Origin: Cryomorphaceae bacterium
GTDB lineage: Bacteria > Bacteroidota > Bacteroidia > Flavobacteriales > Schleiferiaceae
Assembly (NCBI GenBank): GCA_002685435.1
Contig: NYXD01000103.1
Location: forward strand, 1 to 16,035
DNA length: 16,035 nt
Direction of reading: 5' to 3'
The position numbers were made by a program, and so were the translations under genes. Below are positions 1 through 5,967 of this stretch, piece after piece (position 1 is the first letter of the stretch; the number at the start of each line of letters is the position of its first letter). The notes under the pieces are model-generated. The model had not been told where the DNA came from. It did not search any database and saw only the letters and a list, made by a program, of their open reading frames with translations.

Positions 1-600
1 AGGCGTAATGTCTGCTTGGTAGCGCGGAAGAAGCTGGTATCCGTCAAAGTCACCTGCATTAAATGTGAATTGGCCACCAATACCGACTACGTCGAATACA
101 CCCGTTGGTGCAGCCGTACCATAGATATCAGTATCCGCATCAATACGCATTACTATCGTATCAGTTCCGTTTGTAATATCAACAGAGTAGCCTGAACCAC
201 CTGACCATTGCGAAGGGTCAACGATAGTTGCATTTTCAAACTTGATCAATTCACTTTCAGTGTTCTCTCCTAAAGCCGTCACGACAGTAGGTGTTGTTGG
301 CAATGCATTGTTCGAGCTGATCAAGACTACGCTATCCAACACCATTTGCAACATACCGTTGTATTGACCTATTGAGCCAATAATTCGTACTGAATCACCT
401 TCCGCTACTGTGTAGTTTGCAAGCGAGCCGTACGTTCCGATACCATCTACACCATCATGTAAAGTAAATGATACAGCAGTTGCAGAACCCTGCATGTCTA
501 CACCTAGAACGATCCCTTCAAGTTTACATAAAACGTTCAGCGAATCCGGCATACCCATAGCATCGACATAAGTCACATCACTGATCTGGTACATTGGGAT
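1..600 (-). repeat. OB-like module D', second copy (may be cut by window edge)
   Basis: Residues 1044-1244. The second half matches module D motif by motif but is clearly more diverged than the A/B/C pairs. The module appears nearly complete at the window edge (it reaches the YQ-LPR---DI motif). Confidence 0.65.
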
Positions 601-3600
601 TGTAGGGTATTCGTAAATGTCTGTCAATTGGCGAGGGAATATCTGGTAACCTTCATCATAAGGAGATGAGAAATCATATTGTGAACCGATTCCAGTTACA
701 TCAAACGCACCGGAAGGCGCATTTGAACCATCTATATCCGTGTCACTATCAACGCGCATGGTCATAGTATCCGTTCCATTTGTGATATCCACATTAGCTG
801 ACGAGCCAGCGGCTGGCCATTGTGTCGCATCAGCAAGGGTAAATCCAACTAATTGAATCAACTCGCTTTCTGTTGTTTCGTCTAATGTAGTTTCTACGGA
901 TGCTGCAGGTAAAGCATTACCACTATTCAATACATAAATTGAATCTGGTTTCAATTCAGTTAAACCACGGAATTGCTCAACTTCTCCATGAATGTATAAG
1001 CTATCACCCATCATTGGAGCTGTGTAACCACTTTGATCCGCAAAGTTGTAAATGTTTATACCGTCGGTTGCATCTTCCCCATAGAACGAGTAACCTGCAT
1101 TTCCGTCAAAATCAATAGAAGTAACAATTACTTTAATCCACTTCATGGCACCTAAAGAATCGGCTACGCCGTTAGCATCATTACTATTAAAAGTATTGAT
1201 TGCAACAACGGAATCGAAAGTTGGCGCTGGTGCAACAAAAATACAGTTGCTTGTGTGCGCGCCCATGTACGTCCAAGTGTTCTGTGCATAGACATCCCAT
1301 TCTGTAGCACCTGTTGTCCAATCCGTTGAACCAGCATCAATAGTGCCTTTACGAACTAGAGTGTGATTTGCTGTAGAACCTGTGCCAACTGTCCATGAAG
1401 AACCCGGATCAACACCAGGAACACCAATAACATCGACAGTATCAGTACCGCTAACAAGGATCATTGCGTCATCACCATTGAAGTGAGCAATTGAAGGGTA
1501 GGCCAATACCGTATCGGCAGCAGCCTGGATCGTTGCATCTGCTTGGTTAGTAGAAATCATATAAACATCACCTGAAGCTAACATTGCGTTCGTCGTGAAT
1601 GTATTCGTGTACGAACCACCATTTCCACTCTGATATACAGTATAAGTACTTAAGGAAACAGCATTAGCTGTTGGGTTGTAAATTTCTATGTACTTATGAT
1701 TTGAAGAACCCTCAGAGTATTCACTGAAGAACAATTCATTACATCCAGTCGATGTTGTAGCACAAGAAGTACACTCTTCCCAACAGAAAACAGGAAGCGT
1801 CGTATCAGATGCACCTATAGAAATATAACGATTAGTGAAGGAACCAGTTGTTAGAGTACAAGCACTGTCTAAAGTTGCATCTAATGATTCTTGGCCGACC
1901 CAGTTATCATAGGTAAACTTAAACTCGTAATTACCAGATGCAAGACTAATGTCTGCTTCGTAAACACCATCACCATCGGGGTCTGTTAACTGGTTGGCGT
2001 TACCACTCCAGCTGTTCAGCGTTCCACTCACATACACGTTAGTAAATGAAGCAGAAACATTGCTCATATCCACACGGAAAGTCACATCAGGGTTTGTTGA
2101 AGTTACAGTACACGAAGTATCTGCAGAACAGTTTCCATAACAGAACATCAAAGTAGTATCCTGCGTGAAGGTTGGAAGAATACGGTCGTTATAATTAGAG
2201 GGATCCGCACAAGCCAAACCTGCAAGGTTTTCTTTAGCTCCCCAATCTCCGCTCCAAGTCGGTGAATTAAGGAAGATGAAATTCCCACCATTTGAACCAT
2301 TTAAGGTATCAGTACCTACGTAAATACCGTCACCGTCTGGATCTAAAAGTTGTACAGCATTAGCACCGCCGATAACGCCACCTCCTAAATAAAGGCCGTT
2401 CGTACCTACAGTGATATTAGCTGTATTGACCATAAATGTTACAACGAAGTCTGTTGGTCCTGCACAAGCAGCACAATCTTCCCAGCAAACAACTGGCAAA
2501 GTTGTATCTGCATTACCGAAGGTTGCGTATCTATTCGTAAATGAGCCGGTTGTTAAAGTACAAGCACTATCTAATGTTGCATCCAAAGATTCTTGACCGG
2601 TCCAGTTGTCATAAGTGAACTTGTACTCATACGAACCTGGTAATAATGAAAGTGTTCCTTCATAAACACCATCACCGTCTGCATCTGTAAGTTGGTTAGA
2701 GTTTCCACTCCAGTTATTTAACGTTCCACTTACGTACACATTGGTATAAGAGGCCGTTACATAGCTCATGTCTACCTGGAACGTTACATTCTTAGGAGTC
2801 ACAATACAATTGCTTGAGTGTGCACCAGCGTAGGTCCAAGTGTTTTGTGCATATACGTCCCATTCAGTCGCTCCTGTAGTCCAGTCGGTTGAACCCATAT
2901 CAACAGTAGTCTTACGGACTAGAGTTCTGTCTTTTGTTGAGCCAGAACCTACAGCCCAAGAAGAACCTGGATCAACACCGGGAGTTCCAAGAACGTCAAT
3001 AGTATCTGTTCCGTTGACGAGAATTAACGCATCATCGCCATTGAAGTGCGCAACAGACGGGTAACCCATTGCTGTATCAGCCATCGCCTGCGTAGCACTG
3101 TCTAATTGATTTGTAGAAATCATGTAAACATCTCCAGAGGCTATGCTTGCATTTGTTGTAAATGTATTCGTGTAAGATCCACCATTACCGCTTAAGTACA
3201 CAGTATAATCACTGAGTGAGATTGCTGCACTTGTCGGATTGTAGATTTCAAAGTATTTGTTGTTCGACGAACCCTCAGAATACTCCGAGAAAAACAAGTC
3301 TCCACAAGAGCTTGGTGTATACGTTGTTGTACAAAGTGTATCCGTCGCACACGTTCCAAAACAGAACATTAATGTGGTATCTTGAGTAAAACTCGGAAGG
3401 ATACGGTCATTGTAGTTGCTCACATCAGCACAAGCTAAACCTGTAAGATTTTCTTTAGTCCCCCAGTCGCCGCTCCATGATGGAGAATTTAGGAAGATGA
3501 AATTACCGCCACCGGCACCACTTAAGGTATCCGTTCCTTCATATACGCCGTTACCATCGGCGTCGGTTAATTGAATAGCGTTTGCTCCGCCGATGACACC

Positions 3601-3732
3601 ACCTCCTAAATAGAGTCCGTTAGAACCTACGGTGATGTTTGCTGTGTTCACTTTAAAAGTGACTACATAGTTAGTCTGTGCAAATCCAAAATAGGAGAGA
3701 CAGACTAAGACTATGGATAGATACTTTTTCAT
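1..3732 (-). CDS. Large modular secreted protein with lamin-tail, CBM-like and OB-like modules (3' end outside window)
   Basis: The frame is open from an ATG at 3732 to the window edge with no stop: 1244 codons are visible and the C-terminus is missing. Residues 1-19 form a signal peptide (MKK, hydrophobic core, FAQ). Modules in order: beta-sandwich A (22-134), lamin-tail domain B (143-309; FFSEYSEGSSN, HFNGDDA, PGVDPGSSW, TLVRK), beta-sandwich C (315-423), A' (429-541), C' (549-657), B' (664-830), and two OB-like modules (838-1042 and 1044 onward; motifs VDITNGTDT and DTDI). Modules A and C each hold a DxDGxG calcium-type loop and end in clustered cysteines. Such modules are found in Bacteroidota T9SS cargo and in secreted endonucleases; adhesion or nuclease function is inference, since any catalytic or sorting domain would lie beyond position 1. 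It is separated from the preceding cluster by 79 nt and may have its own promoter. Confidence 0.93.
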   Translation of the reverse strand, partial: MKKYLSIVLVCLSYFGFAQTNYVVTFKVNTANITVGSNGLYLGGGVIGGANAIQLTDADGNGVYEGTDTLSGAGGGNFIFLNSPSWSGDWGTKENLTGLACADVSNYNDRILPSFTQDTTLMFCFGTCATDTLCTTTYTPSSCGDLFFSEYSEGSSNNKYFEIYNPTSAAISLSDYTVYLSGNGGSYTNTFTTNASIASGDVYMISTNQLDSATQAMADTAMGYPSVAHFNGDDALILVNGTDTIDVLGTPGVDPGSSWAVGSGSTKDRTLVRKTTVDMGSTDWTTGATEWDVYAQNTWTYAGAHSSNCIVTPKNVTFQVDMSYVTASYTNVYVSGTLNNWSGNSNQLTDADGDGVYEGTLSLLPGSYEYKFTYDNWTGQESLDATLDSACTLTTGSFTNRYATFGNADTTLPVVCWEDCAACAGPTDFVVTFMVNTANITVGTNGLYLGGGVIGGANAVQLLDPDGDGIYVGTDTLNGSNGGNFIFLNSPTWSGDWGAKENLAGLACADPSNYNDRILPTFTQDTTLMFCYGNCSADTSCTVTSTNPDVTFRVDMSNVSASFTNVYVSGTLNSWSGNANQLTDPDGDGVYEADISLASGNYEFKFTYDNWVGQESLDATLDSACTLTTGSFTNRYISIGASDTTLPVFCWEECTSCATTSTGCNELFFSEYSEGSSNHKYIEIYNPTANAVSLSTYTVYQSGNGGSYTNTFTTNAMLASGDVYMISTNQADATIQAAADTVLAYPSIAHFNGDDAMILVSGTDTVDVIGVPGVDPGSSWTVGTGSTANHTLVRKGTIDAGSTDWTTGATEWDVYAQNTWTYMGAHTSNCIFVAPAPTFDSVVAINTFNSNDANGVADSLGAMKWIKVIVTSIDFDGNAGYSFYGEDATDGINIYNFADQSGYTAPMMGDSLYIHGEVEQFRGLTELKPDSIYVLNSGNALPAASVETTLDETTESELIQLVGFTLADATQWPAAGSSANVDITNGTDTMTMRVDSDTDIDGSNAPSGAFDVTGIGSQYDFSSPYDEGYQIFPRQLTDIYEYPTIPMYQISDVTYVDAMGMPDSLNVLCKLEGIVLGVDMQGSATAVSFTLHDGVDGIGTYGSLANYTVAEGDSVRIIGSIGQYNGMLQMVLDSVVLISSNNALPTTPTVVTALGENTESELIKFENATIVDPSQWSGGSGYSVDITNGTDTIVMRIDADTDIYGTAAPTGVFDVVGIGGQFTFNAGDFDGYQLLPRYQADITP
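607..1221 (-). repeat. OB-like module D, first copy
   Basis: Residues 838-1042. It shares with the next module NALP, a TESELI motif, a QW turn, VDITNGTDT, DTDI, FDV-GIG and GYQ--PR---DI. It resembles the OB-type domains of secreted Bacteroidota nucleases and T9SS proteins. The assignment is from motif recall only. Confidence 0.65.
1243..1743 (-). repeat. Module B' (lamin-tail domain), second copy
   Basis: Residues 664-830, offset by 521 residues from module B with no indel. In the second set the lamin-tail domain follows C' instead of A'. Confidence 0.85.
1762..2088 (-). repeat. Module C', second copy
   Basis: Residues 549-657, offset by 234 residues from module C with no indel. It comes directly after A', so the lamin-tail domain that separates A and C in the first set is absent here. 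It ends in CWEECTSC. Confidence 0.85.
2110..2448 (-). repeat. Module A', second copy
   Basis: Residues 429-541, offset by exactly 407 residues from module A with no indel. It has a DPDGDG loop and the cysteine cluster CYGNC...C. Confidence 0.85.
2464..2790 (-). repeat. Module C, first copy
   Basis: Residues 315-423. They align without gaps to 1762-2088, about 84 of 108 residues identical from residue 316 on. The module has VTFQVDMS, GTLNNWSG, a DADGDGVYEG loop, and cysteines near the end (CWEDCAAC). Confidence 0.85.
2806..3306 (-). repeat. Module B (lamin-tail domain), first copy
   Basis: Residues 143-309. They align without gaps to 1243-1743, about 132 of 167 residues identical by hand count. 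Lamin-tail hallmarks are FFSEYSEGSSN, FEIYNPT, SGDVYMIS, HFNGDDA and DVLGTPGVDPGSSW. Confidence 0.85.
3331..3669 (-). repeat. Module A, first copy
   Basis: Residues 22-134 of the large protein. They align without gaps to the copy at 2110-2448, about 91 of 113 residues identical by hand count. The module is a beta-rich, CBM/E-set-like unit with a DADGNG loop near residue 57 and a C-terminal cysteine cluster (C124, C128, C134). Confidence 0.85.
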
Positions 3733-3763
3733 AGTTTGTTCAATGATTATTGATGTGTAAAAT

Positions 3764-3788
3764 AGAATTCGAAATATACGAATATTCT
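3764..3788 (-). promoter_or_regulatory. Candidate promoter with overlapping inverted repeat, upstream of the large modular gene
   Basis: The 79-nt gap (3733-3811) is AT-rich. On the minus strand TATATTTC (3778-3771) matches 7 of 8 positions of the Bacteroidota -7 element TAnnTTTG and lies about 40 nt before the ATG. It forms the loop of an imperfect inverted repeat (AGAATATTCG at 3788-3779, CGAATTCT at 3771-3764). No TTG-type -33 element is seen at the expected spacing, and there is no convincing terminator for the gene before it. The call is weak. Confidence 0.25.
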
Positions 3789-3811
3789 GAGCATTATTTA
3801 AGCGCTAGTGA

Positions 3812-4996
3812 TTAGTCAAAATCGAGGGTCAGTTTAAATCTTTGTACCGTACCATTTTTAGAATCAGCTACGTATAAAATTTTGTCGTAATAACCAACGG
3901 CACTGACGTTACCGAATCCCCCCAATGTAGCTAGTGCGTTAAATTCAGCTGCTGAAGCAGGCGGTGGCGGCACACCTTCTAATCCAGAAGAAGTGAATTG
4001 ATATACGCTGTCCACTCCAGCATCAGCGACGAATAAAAATCTAGAGCCATCGCCTGCTAAACAGATATCCACAGGGTCTTGGAAGCGTTTTGGCGTTTGT
4101 AAATAACGCTTCGCTGCTGGATCGAGCGTACTGTAAAAAATAGGCTGGTAGAGCGCACCGAAAGGTCCTTCAGTGAATTGGATATGTTGAACTTGGATCT
4201 CTTGGTTTTCATTCTGATTAAGTACCCAAAAGTCTGGACTGTTGTTGGCTGTAAGTTGCGGCGCTTGAGTAAACCCTTGTAATGATAATGGGTTTTTAAA
4301 GTAGTCATTGTAAGTAGCGCCTGTTGCGGTAATAGGTAAAGCACTAATCCACTGGTGATCTTTGGTAAATTTCAGCACGGCATTATCGGGGCCGAAGCCA
4401 GCATTATTGGCGCTGATCCCCGTTCTGCTTAAGTAATAGCTATTATTTTCGGATTGAATGTTGGAGCCAATGATTGCAACATCCGTAAACTTCACCTTTG
4501 CATCCGACGATGAGAAACTGTTTTTAAAGTAGAAAGGGTGCACAATAACGGCTTCTGCTGTAGCCCCTTGCATGGACAATACATTGCCGTTATTAACCAT
4601 GTCTATTTCATAAAGGGCCGTTAGGCTATAGTCAACACCAGTGATGGTGGTGTCGTAAGTCCCTATTGCGAGAAGATCAAAACTCCGGGTTTGTGTAACC
4701 TTACGTACTCCTGGCACATAAATGCTGCTTTGTAGGTTCAGAGCTATATCGTACCGTAGGATAAGGTCTTGAGTACTGTCTACAACATAAATAAACTCAT
4801 CGTAACCTACATAAACGTCCACTGGTGCAATCGCATCTTGAATGTTCGGAGCAATGGGTACATAGCTGATTTCGCGTACGTCGTAGGTAGGGATTTCAAT
4901 GAAATCTAAATTAGTTCGTTCACCGAAATAGTTGTCACAACTACTGAGAAATACGCCTATACCTAGGATAAAGAAGATGCCTAAGGTTCTTACCAT
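3812..4996 (-). CDS. Beta-propeller-like (NHL-type) outer-membrane lipoprotein
   Basis: A 394-aa protein and the last gene of the cluster. The N-terminus MVRTLGIFFILGIGVFLSSC carries a lipobox (LSSC), so Cys20 is the likely lipidated residue; the next residues (DNYFGE) are not an obvious surface-export signal. The body has recurring blade-like stretches such as VGYDEFIYVVDSTQDLILRYD, FLFVADAGVDSVYQF (about 305-330) and KILYVADSKNGTVQRF at the end. These resemble NHL or six-bladed propellers, where each blade has a V(A)D...V-RF pattern. It starts inside the stop region of the barrel gene before it (7-nt overlap), implying coupled translation. Inferred role: a lipoprotein accessory to the TonB receptor or the PorV-like barrel. 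No enzyme motif is seen. Confidence 0.85.
   Translation of the reverse strand: MVRTLGIFFILGIGVFLSSCDNYFGERTNLDFIEIPTYDVREISYVPIAPNIQDAIAPVDVYVGYDEFIYVVDSTQDLILRYDIALNLQSSIYVPGVRKVTQTRSFDLLAIGTYDTTITGVDYSLTALYEIDMVNNGNVLSMQGATAEAVIVHPFYFKNSFSSSDAKVKFTDVAIIGSNIQSENNSYYLSRTGISANNAGFGPDNAVLKFTKDHQWISALPITATGATYNDYFKNPLSLQGFTQAPQLTANNSPDFWVLNQNENQEIQVQHIQFTEGPFGALYQPIFYSTLDPAAKRYLQTPKRFQDPVDICLAGDGSRFLFVADAGVDSVYQFTSSGLEGVPPPPASAAEFNALATLGGFGNVSAVGYYDKILYVADSKNGTVQRFKLTLDFD
4990..4996 (-). other. ATGGTAA stop/start overlap
   Basis: The barrel gene ends ...GCA TGG TAA while the lipoprotein gene starts ATG GTA AGA. The same seven bases serve as terminal Trp plus stop and as start plus Val, which suggests termination-reinitiation. 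Confidence 0.9.
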
Positions 4997-5967
4997 GCGA
5001 GCGGTTTTATTTTAATTCCTATGGTGCCTTGGTACTGATTATACGGTGTAGGTTGTGCCCCTACGCCCCACTCCACAGGCCATCCTTTTAAAACGGTTTT
5101 CATTCCGAAGCCCATCCAGGGAAGCGCTTTTTGACTTCCGATCTGATAGCCGACAGCTCCCCATAATTGTGAACGCCATTGGTACTTTAATCCACCTGCA
5201 TAGAATTCAGCGTTGTCTGTTGGGTGGTTCAGTTGCAGACTAGGGGTGAGACTGTGGTCGCCCTGTTCCCAAGCTGTCCATTGAATACCCATAGAGAACA
5301 TTTGAGGTGTGGCCGCTAAAGCCGATTCTTGACCTTCAGGCATATTACTTAGCGGCGTGTTGGGTCCGAAGTTAGTCAGGGCAGCAGCGAATTGAAGATC
5401 GGCTATATCCAGTTTATACAAGAAACCTAAGTCGAGATAAACATTATGTGCTCTGTAGACACCCAGTTGTTCAAGTCCGTATTTGAGTTGAACCCCAGCA
5501 TGGAAGTACTCACTGAAGGCCTGGCTTACACCTAATCCAACACAAGTGAGCGCTGCAGAGGTTGTCGCACCTGTTCCTTCCGGTTGCCAAACAGTTCGTT
5601 CTAGGATGGATCCTGTGCTTAGACTATTAAGCGTCAAGGCAATATGTTGCCCATTTTCTCGTGCTTTAGTAAGTGCAACAAAATCATGATTGATCCCACC
5701 GCCCAAGGCTCTGTTCGCAGAAAAAACACCTTGCTGATTACCACCGCTTATGAGTGCAGGGTTGATTAATGCCCCGAAGCTGTGATCTGTCATGGCTAAG
5801 CTTGCGCCGCCGACTCCTGTGCTCGCTGGGTCAATAGGAAGTTTTAAGAAGGTGAAGGCACTGAGCCCAGCGCGTTCCTCGCCGTAGGTGGGTAATAATT
5901 GGGCCTTTGCACCAAAGCTTAGAAGCAAACCAATGACCAGCGGTATGTAAAAGTGACGTCTTACCAT
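4990..5967 (-). CDS. PorV/PorQ-family outer membrane beta-barrel protein
   Basis: A 325-aa protein with a signal peptide (MVRRHFYIPLVIGLLLSFGAKA, cleavage before Gln23). The mature start has the family hallmark: AGLSAFTFLKLPIDPASTGVGGASLA, then SFGALINPALI (residues about 32-75). After this come alternating amphipathic strands (VGLGVSQAFSEYFHAGVQLKYG, VYLDLGFLYKL, QFAAALTNFGPNTPLS) and a C-terminal strand ending in Trp (GIKIKPLAW), a typical barrel-insertion signal. Known PorV binds T9SS cargo and delivers it from the SprA translocon to the attachment complex; PorQ and related proteins are paralogs. This one sits between a TonB receptor and a lipoprotein, not with core T9SS genes, so it is probably a dedicated paralog rather than PorV itself (inference). 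Start and stop overlap both neighbours by 7 nt. Confidence 0.9.
   Translation of the reverse strand: MVRRHFYIPLVIGLLLSFGAKAQLLPTYGEERAGLSAFTFLKLPIDPASTGVGGASLAMTDHSFGALINPALISGGNQQGVFSANRALGGGINHDFVALTKARENGQHIALTLNSLSTGSILERTVWQPEGTGATTSAALTCVGLGVSQAFSEYFHAGVQLKYGLEQLGVYRAHNVYLDLGFLYKLDIADLQFAAALTNFGPNTPLSNMPEGQESALAATPQMFSMGIQWTAWEQGDHSLTPSLQLNHPTDNAEFYAGGLKYQWRSQLWGAVGYQIGSQKALPWMGFGMKTVLKGWPVEWGVGAQPTPYNQYQGTIGIKIKPLAW
5961..5967 (-). other. ATGGTAA stop/start overlap
   Basis: The TonB receptor gene ends ...AAA TGG TAA and the barrel gene starts ATG GTA AGA. This is the same seven-base overlap as at 4990-4996. Confidence 0.9.

Noticed and set aside
900..3064. Open frames of 61-74 codons on the plus strand within the large modular gene
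   Set aside because: They run antisense to a continuous 1244-codon frame with clear domains, have no recognisable motifs, and reflect the biased codon composition of the repeats.
1243..3669. Similar DNA blocks that might be a CRISPR array or insertion-sequence repeats
   Set aside because: The units are 300-500 nt, in one reading frame, conserved at protein level with many silent changes, and have no spacers, terminal inverted repeats or transposase.
3733..3811. A terminator after the propeller-like lipoprotein gene
   Set aside because: The only hairpin is AT-rich and imperfect with no clear T run, so cluster transcription could continue into the large gene.
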